A program made the translations under genes and the position numbers. The notes under the pieces were generated by a model that saw only the letters and a program-made list of their open reading frames with translations, ran no database searches and was not told where the DNA came from. DNA of 64,000 nucleotides, from assembly GCA_032622095.1 (NCBI GenBank), contig CP136067.1, positions 48,959,899-49,023,898 on the forward strand. The letters are read 5' to 3'. The stretch comes from Siphonodentalium dalli (taxonomy: Eukaryota > Mollusca > Scaphopoda > Gadilida > Siphonodentaliidae). Shown piece after piece: positions 53,337 to 63,576 of this stretch. Within the stretch, counting starts at the first letter, position 1. Every line of letters starts with the position of its first letter.

Positions 53337-53980
53337 TAGTAAGATTTCGCAAAAAGCCAAAAAGCCAGAATACAATTTCCCATCCAAGCACGGCAAAACA
53401 TCAGTGTCGATCTTGCTCAAAATAAGGGTCACATAGTAGCATGAGATCGAACAGCATACAATTCTACAGTCACACATCGCATAATCTAATACTCTACTCT
53501 CGGGCTCCAAATAAATGTGCAGGGAGGAAATTCCATTTAAAGCTAATAAAAGTGCAGACCCAAATAATAGTACAGGGGGAACTCTGAGCAAAACATCAAC
53601 ATAACTGTGGTAAACAATTATTTTTATAGTAGGTCAGTTATAGGAATCAACATTATAGTATGTGGCATGTGGTGTTTTGTTCAATATTTAAATGTTCACA
53701 TATATGCCATATACTTTAATATGTACATGCATAAAGTTATAAGCTCATCACTTTGATATCAGAATCATGTAGAAATCTTGAGTTTGTGATGATTTCTTTT
53801 TTCATAGCCTCAAAATTAATAAACGTGCAGACCCAAATAAGCACCGTGCAGGGGAGAAATTTCCCAAGAAAATAATAAACGTGCATGTTTATTTGGAGCC
53901 CAAGAGTAACCACTGGACCGTTGAGCTCCCTAACAAGATGCTTATAATCTGCTTCATCAGAGACTATCCTACTCTCATAA

Positions 53981-54179
53981 TTAACCCTTTCAGTGCCAAG
54001 TTCGATATTTCCTTGATCATTTTTCAAATTTATTGATTATAATAATGTGATACATTGATGGAAATAGCTCTAAGAGCTCTTTCCATCAATGTATCACATT
54101 ATTATAATCAATAAATTTGAAAAATGATCAAGGAAATATGGGTCGATACAAAAATCGGACTTGGCGCTGAAAGGGTTAA
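53981..54179. mobile_element. piggyBac-like MITE, palindromic CAGTGCC subfamily, copy 2
   Basis: TTAA-flanked, centred on AGCTCTAAGAGCTCT. It has lost about 16 bp from one arm relative to 36528-36742. Confidence 0.87.
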
Positions 54180-54445
54180 AACAATGGGCAGCAATGATGG
54201 TCAACTTGTGAATTTTTAGACAGTTGGAAGTGCTGAAAAATATAAAACAAAATTGCATTGCCATAAAAACATTGATCTGTCAGCAAAATTTGAAAACCTA
54301 TTTGTTGGGTGATGTGTGCTTGACAAACATATCAACTATATAATCACTTCCAGTTGTCAAAACTTGAGGACCCTCATTCTAAAATCAATCCCCTTGGTAA
54401 ATTGGGAAATTTCAGACTCAAAATTGGTAAAAATGTCATACTTAC

Positions 54446-54562
54446 CAGTACTGATGAAGGCACAATCTGGCCGTCCTAATGTGTTAGGTATCTTAGGATG
54501 ATACCACGAGTGCTGCGATCCGTCCCTATCTGTCCACACAAACTTGCCGTCTTTATCCAGAT
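54446..54562 (-). CDS. Exon 4: long-loop region of CTLD-B
   Basis: Enters and leaves in phase 1; 117 bp. The junction codon with exon 3 gives Asp. The exon reads LDKDGKFVWTDRDG, the W-x-D-G turn typical of CTLDs, then HSWYHPKIPNTLGRPDCAFI. KIPN stands where calcium-dependent lectins have EPN or QPD, so the first acidic/amide ligand is lost. The Cys of DCAF is conserved. Donor TACTG before GTAAGT is strong. I judge the calcium site degenerate and sugar binding unlikely, although the fold should be intact. Confidence 0.86.
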
Positions 54563-54680
54563 CTGTGGATGGCAAGATATAATTATATAAAGTTACATTT
54601 ATGTTTTTTTTATAGTATATTCCCAATAGGTCATGCAAAGTCAATTCAAAGTCAAAACTTTTTGAAAACCATGAGCGAGC

Positions 54681-55146
54681 AAGCCTGAGTTTAGTGTGCC
54701 TGTCGTTTGCAGAATGAGGTCCCCAGAGAGTGAATTTAGTGACGCTATTCTGCATAGCGGGCTAGCATCACCAAATTCTCCCTCTCAGGACCTCATTCTG
54801 CATGGCCTCATCTGCTATGAGAGACCTAGACTCAGATAGAAGTTCCCAAATGGTGAATATTGTGATGTGTGCCCAGTGTGAACCTAGATTATGCAATATG
54901 TCATCTGCCAATCTGGGGATATAGAGAAACTAAACTAAAAAAGAAATAGAATGAAGAAGAATGTAAAGAAGTTTCTATAGAAATTTGTTAATGAAGAAAC
55001 TTTCCAGAGAAGATGAGGCCTAAGCAGAATGAGGTCCCCAGAGGGTGAATTTAGTGATGCTACACGGCTATGCGGGATAGCGTCACTAAATTCACCATCT
55101 GGGGACCTCATTCTTCAAACGACAGGCACACTAAAAACTCAGGCTT
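54681..55146. mobile_element. Fold-back CAGAATGAGG element, full length
   Basis: Ends AAGCCTGAGTTTAGTGTG and CACACTAAAAACTCAGGCTT, with mirrored CCCCAGAGGGTGAATTTAG arms. Confidence 0.8.
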
Positions 55147-55584
55147 GTGCACGATGTTTAATTTTATATTTTATTTCAGACATGCACTAAAGAAACATTC
55201 CACCTCTGCATCGGCTATCTCTCAGGGTTTAATAATAAAAATAATGTTAGTTGCCCATGGCCATTATTACCCATACATACCGATGTCCGTGAAAGTTAGT
55301 TGATAGATTACAAGTGTTTATTTTGTCAAAAATCACCCAATAAAAGTTTAGACATCGACACATTTTTTACTGATTTTTTCTGTTATTGTTATCAATTACA
55401 GTATAAATGAATCTGAAACGTGAATCTGGAAACGGGTCTGTTTGATCTCCCTTGTATAAAAAAACAAGAGCATCGATCAGTAGGCCATGGAAAAATACGC
55501 CAATGATAATTCCAACAAAGGGCCATAACTTATGGGCATTAAGATCACTACCGCCTACTTTAAAAACCTGTCTGTATTGCTATA

Positions 55585-55797
55585 CAGTAATGCCCTAAAT
55601 AATCGACTCATTAACCACAGCAAAATTATGGATAACTTTTCAGGATTTAGTCGTAAATATGGCTTGTTGCCATTCATCAGAAAGCTCTCAGTGAGAGCTT
55701 TCCGATGAATGGCAACAAGCCATATTTCCGACTAAATCCTGAAAAATTACCCATAATTTTGCTGTGGTTAAGGAGTCGTTTATTTAGGGTATTACTG
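55585..55797. mobile_element. Palindromic CAGTAATG element, full length
   Basis: Complete, TA on both sides, ends 20 bp beyond the exon 3 donor. Confidence 0.88.
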
Positions 55798-55819
55798 TAT
55801 CTGGATGTACAATACTTAC

Positions 55820-55902
55820 CAGATAAATCGACCCACAAACTCCTAATCCCTACATAAGAGAGATCTGCTAAATATGCCCTCATGTACCGACCAGGTGATA
55901 TT
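55820..55902 (-). CDS. Exon 3: middle of CTLD-B (WIGL-equivalent strand)
   Basis: Enters in phase 2, leaves in phase 1; 83 bp. It reads ISPGRYMRAYLADLSYVGIR then SLWVDLS, the position where most CTLDs carry WIGL. Here the motif has drifted to LWVDL, a conservative hydrophobic replacement. The acceptor TTTTTCAG has a good pyrimidine tract and the donor is TCTG before GTAAGT. A 213-bp palindromic CAGTAATG element ends at 55797, about 20 bp into the downstream intron, leaving the donor consensus intact. Confidence 0.85.
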
Positions 55903-55939
55903 CTGAAAAATATTGTAAATAGACAATATATAATTTACT

Positions 55940-56046
55940 GTTCTGAGTAGTGTATGGTTTTTCTTGAGTGGGATTATTTTTAAGAGGCAGAGTGAAAATA
56001 ATCCTCACATCTCATGAGAAGAGAACATCCGTACACTACTCAGAAC
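55940..56046. repeat. 107-bp short inverted-repeat element (GTTCTGAGTAGTGTA)
   Basis: Perfect 15-bp ends GTTCTGAGTAGTGTA and TACACTACTCAGAAC, with partly mirrored AATAATCC inside. It begins 37 bp upstream of the exon 3 acceptor. Confidence 0.7.
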
Positions 56047-56619
56047 TAATTGACTGCTGTGTTTTTATACTGTCTATACCAGTTTGTTATGACCCAGACC
56101 ACAATGAAACAGTTAGATATGGTTAGATATAATTATACATTCTTTAAGCTGCAACATCATAAGCCATTTCTGTTCAAATAATGCGCAAGGATACCGAATG
56201 ACGCAAAAATTTACGTCATGATCAAGTCTGAATATAAGTGGCCGGACACGGACATTGTCAGATAAAAATTACCAAATGTCCGATGGTTTTCAGTTTGCGT
56301 CTGCCGTTATGTCCGGTGGCATTTTATGTGTGAATTTTACTTCAAACTAGTCTTATAGGTTATAATGTCAAAAATATACAAATTCAATGTTTTAATTTCC
56401 TTTCCTATTTAAATAAACACAAAACTATCTCAATTTGTCAAACTATACCTGACTATACCGGAAGTTTTAAAAATGCTCGTCGGATTTCCCCCCAACAGTT
56501 ATATATAGAACAAATTTCTCAGAATAAACAAGAGATGGACTGTCGTCTGGTACATACCCCCTAGTGGCATACTGCCTAGTATGGGTATATCTATAACTTA
56601 TGACTGCTATACTCAGACA

Positions 56620-57350
56620 GATGGACCCAAAAATGAATAACTATAGCACAAAAAAAATAAACACTTGAATGTGCCATTAAATGTCCTCATAGTGGTGAAC
56701 ATCCATACAAAATTTCATTGAGATCCGAGCATTACTGTTCAAGTTATGACCTGAACAGACATCGGATGGACCAAACAGCCAACATGTCCAGATAAACAAA
56801 CTTGAATAACTCTAGAATGGAAAAGCCAAACAGAACAATGGAACCCTCTTTTTAATGTCCTCATAGTAGTGAACATCCATACCAAATTTCATTGAGATCC
56901 CAGCACAACTGTTGAAGTTACAACATGAACAGACACCAGCCAGACCAAAAAGCCAACATTTCCAGATAAACAAAGATGAATAACTCTAAAATGGAAAATC
57001 CGAACAAAACGATGGAACCCTCTATTTAATGTCCTCATAGAAGTGAACATCCATACTCAATTTCATTGAGATCCGAGCACTACTGTTCATGTTATGACAT
57101 GAACAGACACCAGACGGACCAAAAATCCAACATTTCCAGATAAACAAAGATGAATAACTCTAGAATGGAAAATCCGAACAAAACGATGGAACCCTCTATT
57201 TAATGTCCTCATAGTAGTGAACATCCATACCTAATTTCATTGAGATCCGAGCACTATTGTTCAAGTTATGACATGAACAGACATCGGACGACCGGACGCA
57301 CAGACGGACAGGTGCAAAACAGTATACCCCCCTTTTTTTTTTAAAGGGGG
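56620..57350 (+). repeat. About 160-bp tandem repeat, five units, with a pyrimidine/purine tail
   Basis: Units share AGATAAACAAAGATGAATAA, GAACATCCATACC and GATCCGAGCACTACTGTTCA. The array ends CAGTATACCCCCCTTTTTTT then AAAGGGGGTATAAA, which can fold. Confidence 0.85.
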
Positions 57351-57718
57351 TATAAAAATATGAAAAACTCAGAATGGAAATCATTGCGGAACGAACCGCA
57401 TGATTGGAATCGTATAACGGACAGTAAATCATTTTATGGAATATAGTGGCACACATACATGTGCCGCATCTGCGTATTATAATTTAATTTACTGTTTTAC
57501 TTAACTCTAGCAAAGAGAATATAGTGACTTGATTGATCAATGATCATACACTAATTCAGATTCAATTTTTGTTGAATGTTCTTAACAAATTTAAAAGCAA
57601 AACGTTTTCGACAAAATGTCAGATGTATTTTTAAAAATGTCAGACAGACCTGTGTTAGTGCCTGACATTTGTCAGGTGGTGAGCAAAAAATTAAATTCAG
57701 GCTTGGTCATGATGCAGT

Positions 57719-59262
57719 GCTGAGAGTAGGATAACATGTTGAGAGTATGATAACATCTTGAGAGTAGGATAACATCTTGAGAGTATGATAACATCTTGAG
57801 AGTAGGATAACATGTTGAGAGTATGATAACATCTTGAGAGTAGGATAACATCTTTAGAGTGGGATAACATCTTGGGAGTATGATAACATCTTGAGAGTAG
57901 GATAACATCTTGAGAGTATGATAACATCTTGAGAGTAGGATAACATCTTGAGAGTATGATAACATCTTGAGAGTAGGATAACATCTTTAGAGTGGGATAA
58001 CATCTTGGGAGTATGATAACATCTTGAGAGTAGGATAACATCTTGCGAGTTGGATAACATTTTGCGAGTTGGATAACATCTTGCGAGTAGGATAACATCT
58101 TTAGAGTATGATAACATCTTGAGAGTAGGATAACATCTTGAGAGTAGGATAACATCTTGGGAGTATGATAACATCTTTAGAGTAGGATAACATCTTGAGA
58201 GTATGATAACATCTTGAGAGTAGGATAACATCTTGCGAGTTGGATAACATCTTGCGAGTTGGATAACATCTTGCGAGTAGGATAACATCTTTAGAGTATG
58301 ATAACATATTGAGAGTATGATAACATCTTGAGAGTAGGATAACATATTGAGAGTATGATAACATCTTGAGAGTATGATAACATCTTGAGAGTAGGATAAC
58401 ATATTGAGAGTATGATAACATCTTGAGAGTATGATAACATCTTGAGAGTATGATAACATCTTGAGAGTATGATTACATCTTGAGAGTATGATAACATCTT
58501 GCGAGTAGGATAACATCTTGAGAGTATGATAACATCTTTAGAGTATGATAACATCTTGAGAGTATAACATCTTGAGAGTATGATAACATCTTGTGAGTAT
58601 GATAACATCTTGAGAGTATGATAACATATTGAGAGTATGATAACATCTTGAGAGTAGGATAACATATTGAGAGTATGATAACATCTTGAGAGTATAACAT
58701 CTTGAGAGTAGGATAACATATTGAGAGTATGATAACATATTGAGAGTATGATAACATCTTGAGAGTATGATAACATCTTGTGAGTATGATAACATCTTGA
58801 GAGTATGATAACATCTTGAGAGTAGGATAACATCTTGAGTAGGATAACATATTGAGTAGGATAACATATTGAGAGTATGATAACATGTTGAGAGTATGAT
58901 AACATGTTGAGAGTAGGATAACATGTTGAGAGTAGGATAACATGTTGAGAGTAGGATAACATGTTGAGAGTAGGATAACATGTTGAGAGTAGGATAGCAT
59001 GTTGAGAGTAGGATAACATGTTGAGAGTATGATAACATCTTGAGAGTAGGATAACATATTGAGAGTATGATAACATCTTGAGAGTAGGATAACATCTTGA
59101 GAGTAGGATAACATCTTGAGAGTAGGATAATATGTTGAGAGTAGGATAACATCTTGAGAGTAGGATAACATGTTGAGAGTAGGATAACATGTTGAGAGTA
59201 GGATAACATCTTGAGAGTAGGATAACATATTGAGAGTAGGATAACATCTTGAGAGTAGGATA
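57719..59262 (-). repeat. 19-bp minisatellite, about 81 units
   Basis: Unit GGATAACATCTTGAGAGTA with variants (GTTGAG, TTTAGA, ATTGAG, CTTGCG; AGG or ATG). It lies in intron 2-3. Because 19 is not a multiple of 3 and no variant makes a stop in the minus-strand frames, all three are open for long stretches. I do not call them genes. Confidence 0.95.
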
Positions 59263-59439
59263 CCACGAAATATGAGCAGATTATTGGCAGGCGCTTATCA
59301 GATCCCGGTGACTATGATATCAGTTGGGTATCGGGGGAAATGAGATGTCATGCTGATACGATAAATATATTGAATTTTCAGACAACAGAAGTGACAAATT
59401 AGAGAAGCTATCACAAAATATCACAACTCTTCAATATAA

Positions 59440-59835
59440 TTAACAAGAGCATCGCTAGGTGTGGCAAGAGCATAGCTGGGTGAGGCAAGAGCATCGCTAG
59501 GGTGTGGCAAGAGCAACGCTAGAGTGAGGCAAAATATGCCGCTAGTGCTTGGTAAAATACCTGCATTGGGAGCCTTTATTCAGCGTCAGAGGGGCCACTC
59601 GCCCCTTTGTGAACTTTTAATAGATTGAGCTATTTGCTCAAATTAAGAAACATTTTTTTTTTTTTTTTTAATAAAATTTTTTTAAATCAAAATTTTGAAA
59701 AACTAACGCTGTTATAACCTCCGCCAGGGTACCCCAATCAACCAAATTTGGTTGAAATCAGACAAGCAGACTGGGAGAAAAACATGCACAGACAGGTGGA
59801 TGGACATATCCTACTCTTTTATATAATTATAGAGT
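59440..59835. repeat. ACAAGAGCATCGCTAG-type repeat with CATCGCTAG subrepeats
   Basis: Four imperfect GCAAGAGCATCGCTAGGTG units, then a segment ending CATATCCTACTCTTTTATAT. Related to 46459 and 55465. Confidence 0.6.
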
Positions 59836-59889
59836 CATAACTCTTGAAATGAAATACAAGCAGCTGATAAAGTGTGATGTGCTCCTTAC

Positions 59890-60019
59890 AAATCAAAAAG
59901 AGACAACTTCGCTAAGTCACTTTGGCACACTTCTCTGGCACTTTTCCAATCAAGCCGTTCTTTGAAGTGAATCTTGTAGCACATCTGTCGGTACCTTAAC
60001 CAGTCTTCAGGGCAGCTGC
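59890..60019 (-). CDS. Exon 2: N-terminal part of CTLD-B
   Basis: Enters in phase 1 and leaves in phase 2. Translation begins SCPEDWLRYRQMCYK, the usual CTLD opening (Cys-Pro-x-x-Trp, then Cys-Tyr). It continues with LDWKSAREVCQSDLAKLS, the first alpha helix with its conserved Trp, Ala and Cys. The acceptor is TTCTTCAG and the donor GATTT before GTAAGG. It has no methionine. Its two extra bases combine with the first base of the next exon to make Leu. Downstream lies the intron holding the 1.5-kb 19-bp minisatellite. Confidence 0.88.
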
Positions 60020-60039
60020 CTGAAGAAAATCAACTCTTT

Positions 60040-61260
60040 CTTGAATGAATGGATTCTCCAATTCAATATAAATGTATACATTGGAAGGGGCTATTATTCA
60101 TCTGCAGTGATGTTCAGAAAATAAAAGCAACAACAACAGAAAATAGAAAGTGCAGAACATCCTATAGTCGTTTGTTGAATATATTATCTCAACATTTCCT
60201 AAGGGAATTACTCATCAAAGTGTATTTAGTCAAGGGTTAAAGATACATAATCCGAATTAACGCTCACAAATTACCATTTCCTTGGCTTCGGGGGTAAACA
60301 ATATTTAATTCCAGTCAAGGAACCCACCCATCAAAGCTCAGAGTGATCAGATATCGATTTTTGAAATCTATTATTTTTCGCCACTGATAATTTTTAGTGG
60401 CCCAGCAAAATATCGACGAGAAGACAGTCTCGGACCAAATTGCGGATGAAGTGTCTTTTTTGTGTCAGATATTTGACAAACCGGCAAAATTTCAATGAAT
60501 TATTTTTTTGATAAATAACAGGTTTTGGGCAATTTTATACTATAGTTAACTGGTTAGCATTATTTTTGGGCAATTAATCGATTCTGATAACTGAAGTGGC
60601 ATTTCAAAAAATGTTGTTGTTGTTGGAATCTGATGATATGGGGACCATTGAATCGGATTGAGTACCTTTAAATTGTAGCCAATTTTAGGGTCCAGCAAAC
60701 AATTTATTTTCGTTCAAACTGAACAAACATTAAAACTTTCTATACTAAATGGATTCTTCGATTCAATATAAATGTATACATTCAGGGGTCGATTTAATGT
60801 TTTAAATTTGTATAGCATTTTGCAACACTGGGTAGATTTGGTATAGCATTCATTCCCTACCAATATATGTTTTTTTCATTATAAATTGGTCAGCAGAATT
60901 TGGAAATCCAGTTAATCGATGCCCTCACATGGGAAGGGTCTATATTCATCTGCAGGCATGTTCAGAAAATATAAGCAGACGACAACAGAAAATAGAAAGT
61001 GCAGAAGGAATCTGGTTATCATAACATCCTATGATCGGTTTGTTGAATGTATTATCTCAATATTTCCAAAGGGAATTACTAGTCAATGTGTATTTAGTAA
61101 AGAAAGGATTAAATTGTAGCAAACTGTAGGGTTCTGCAAACATTTTGTTTTCGTTCAAACTGAATAAACACTAAAACATTCTATACTTAATGGATTCTCC
61201 CACTCAGTTATAAACAAATACATTGGAATGATCTGTTATTCATTTGAAGGGATGTTAAGG
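60040..61260. repeat. Intron 1-2 with CATTCTATACTAAATGG and TTAAAGGTACTCAA repeats
   Basis: Two copies of ATGTATACATT...CATCTGCA...AAAATAGAAAGTGCAGAA (about 60050-60235 and 60760-61110) and an inverted TTAAAGGTACTCAA element (60265-60672). No exon seen. Confidence 0.6.
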
Positions 61261-61291
61261 ATCGGAAATAGTGACTGCTTCGAAGCGGCCT

Positions 61292-61748
61292 TTAACCCTT
61301 TCAATGCAAAGTCCGATTTTTGTATCAACCCATATACCCTGTGCCAATGCATTCTCTTATATATGCGAGTCGATCATAGGTCGCCTCGCATATATAAAAG
61401 AATGCATTGGCCTAACAAATTTTCATCATTTGTTATTATTTTTTACAATTTTTTACAATTTTAATAATTTTTTCTTATATTCTACTCTCTTTCAGTGCCA
61501 GACTTATTTTGTAGGTTTAGTGCCAGGGAATCTTACGTTTTTCATGGGCATCAAAATTATTACTATGAATACTTGGTGATAGTTTTGAGTTATAACTTAC
61601 CCCTAAGGTTTAAACCAGTTTGTTTTTAAATTCGCTATAGCATGCTTAAGCATACCCAAAAAAAATTCAACCCAAAAAAAAGAATATATAAAAAAAAAAA
61701 ACGTAAATTAGGGCCGATGAGATCGGCCCCTGGCACTGAAAGGGTTAA
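61292..61748. mobile_element. piggyBac-like MITE, GAGTGCC-type, with internal insertion
   Basis: TTAACCCTTTCAATGC start, hairpin, then about 200 bp of extra A-rich sequence (61482-61710) before the normal GATCGGCCCCTGGCACTG end and TTAA. Confidence 0.75.
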
Positions 61749-62057
61749 AAGATTTACTCAATAATATTACCCAACTTAATAGTTGCTAGCTTGATAAGAG
61801 ATTTCCTATATGAACACAACATTGTACAAATATGATGTTCTAGATATGTGAACAGGAAGAAAAATAATGCACTCAGAAAACTCCCAATCAACTCTTTTTG
61901 ATCAAATAGTTAGTAAATTAAGGAATGGGACTTGGTTACATGCTGTTTTGTGTCTATTACCGAATAGATGTATAGTGTGTGCAGTACACCCATGCTCGAA
62001 ACTTCCCAATCAGACCACAATAAATTAGTGCTACTAAAGAAAGGGATAAATATGAGC

Positions 62058-62486
62058 AAGCCTGAGTTTAGTGTGCCTGTCATTTGCAGAATGAGGTCCC
62101 CAGAGGGTGAATTTAGTGATGCTACCCTGCATAGCAGGCTAGCATCACCAAATTCACCCTCTGGGGACCTCATTCTGCATGGCATCATCTGCTATGGGAG
62201 ACTCAGATTGAGGTTCCCAAATGGTGAATAATGTGATGTATCACACCCATTGGGAACATTGATTATGCAATGTGTTGTCTGCCAATTTGGGGATATGGAG
62301 AAACCAAATTAAAAAAGAAATAACATCTTTGTGAAGAATTTGACAATAAAGAAACTTTCCAGAGAAGATGATCGAGGCTATAAGCAGAATGAGGTCCCAG
62401 AGGATGAATTTGTTGATGTGGGATAGCATCACTAAATCCACCCTCTGGGGACCTCATGCAAATGACAGGCACATTAAAGTCAGGCT
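62058..62486. mobile_element. Fold-back CAGAATGAGG element, full length
   Basis: Ends AAGCCTGAGTTTAGTGTG and CACATTAAAGTCAGGCTT. It ends 30 bp beyond the exon 1 donor. Confidence 0.8.
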
Positions 62487-62517
62487 TGAATACGAGTAAG
62501 GTGTATATGTTTCTCAC

Positions 62518-62673
62518 CTTCTTCCCTCACACATATGTAGTCTCTTTTATCAAAGCAAAAAATATTGTTCCATGAGTGAATCGATGTTGCAGTCTCGTTT
62601 ATCGCCACACAAGTAGAACCTTCTTTGGCATCTAATCTATACAAGGAAGAATCATAAATATATTGCACCAGAT
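62518..62673 (-). CDS. Exon 1 in window: C-terminal third of CTLD-A
   Basis: This exon enters in phase 1 and leaves in phase 1. It shows the end of a CTLD: a cysteine in STCVAINE, then HSWNNIFC in the position of the WND calcium motif, then the terminal DYICVREE. The acceptor is AAAAG before ATCTGGTG and the donor is GAAG before GTGAGAAA. The first two thirds of CTLD-A must lie in exons beyond the right edge or in an exon I failed to see between 62700 and 64000. WNN instead of WND keeps the asparagine, but without the upstream loop the sugar-binding state cannot be judged. A fold-back element ends about 30 bp downstream of the donor, at 62486. Confidence 0.82.
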
Positions 62674-62715
62674 CTTTTGTATTAGGTTAGCAAGTAACAA
62701 GGACTGAAGATATGG

Positions 62716-62776
62716 TGCCAGACATTTGCAGAATGAGGTCCCCAGAGGGTGAATTTAGTGATGCTACCCCGCACTT
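62716..62776. mobile_element. Fragment of fold-back CAGAATGAGG element
   Basis: Left arm only (CCAGACATTTGCAGAATGAG to GCTACCCCGCAC), 45 bp upstream of exon 1. Confidence 0.75.
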
Positions 62777-63105
62777 CTTCCTAATAACCAAACGGAGAGA
62801 AATGACTTCTTCCAATTTAAAACCTCTAGACTGGGCCCTAGCTGCTGCAAATGTCCAGCACCATATTTTGGGCCTGGATGGCGGACCCTGGATAATATTG
62901 AACTTGAATGCTTAATACATACACTAGGCATTAAAATAGTATTCAAATGTTAACTTAAAAGAAAGCATTCATACTGGCGTTAAAGCACAATGCAATTGGA
63001 TCGAGGGTTAAAATTTACCCTTGCGCAGTAAGGCTGCATTCAGATTGTCAGATGAAGACTAAGGAACCATTATTATTAGTATTAAGTGAGATACAATCTG
63101 ATACT

Positions 63106-63576
63106 TTAAAGGTACTCAACCCGTAAAGAGGGTCCCCATCTCAACAGATTCCAACAACAACAATCCGATCAGAGGGTCCTATATTACTATTTCTTTGGCT
63201 TTGGGGGTAAAAAATATTTGATTCGAGTCGAGGAACCCATCAAACAAAGCTCAGAGTTATTAGATATTGATTTTTCAAATTTGTTATGTTCTCGAGATGA
63301 GTACCAATAACTGCCGTAATCTGCTCTGGATGTGTACTCCAAATCTATTCAAACAGACAAGGATGAATAACTCTAAAATCAAGTGGTAATTTTAACGCAA
63401 TTTTGACTGAGTTCTGGGCCAGATAGTATTCCCGATAATGAAAAATAATAGATTTCTAAAATCGATATCTAACAAATCTGAGCTTTGATGGGTGACTTCC
63501 TCGAATCAAATATTTTTGACCCCCAAAGCCATTGAAATAGTAATTGAGAGGAGTTTCATCGGGTTGCGTACCTTTA
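63106..63576. mobile_element. TTAAAGGTACTCAACCCG inverted-repeat element
   Basis: Ends AAAGGTACTCAACCCG and CGGGTTGCGTACCTTT are complementary apart from one base. Mirrored AATAGTAATT, CCCATCAAA and GATATTGA segments lie inside. Related to 37664 and 60265. Confidence 0.72.

Larger units (their letters stand above)
3532..62673 (-). other. Partial gene: tandem C-type lectin-like domain protein with a double ShKT exon (27 exons in window)
   Basis: This gene-level entry joins the 27 CDS exons listed below, transcribed from high to low coordinates. Every exon has an AG acceptor and a GT donor, and the codon phase leaving each exon matches the phase entering the next. Joined, they give an uninterrupted frame of 3494 nt. 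Domain order is CTLD-A (end only), CTLD-B, Thr/Pro linker, CTLD-C, short linker, CTLD-D carrying two ShKT domains, CTLD-E, CTLD-F, short linker, CTLD-G, Pro/Gln linker, CTLD-H (incomplete). Tandem CTLDs are known in mannose-receptor-family endocytic receptors and related invertebrate proteins. Whether this one is membrane-bound or secreted cannot be told, because both termini are outside the window. Exon structures differ between CTLDs, so the copies are old. No transcript evidence was available; joins rest on phase and domain logic. Confidence 0.85.

Noticed and set aside
57672-59266. Six overlapping minus-strand frames of up to 318 codons (MLSYSQDV-type repeats)
   Set aside because: They are three-frame translations of the 19-bp minisatellite; no start context, no domain, frames interchangeable.
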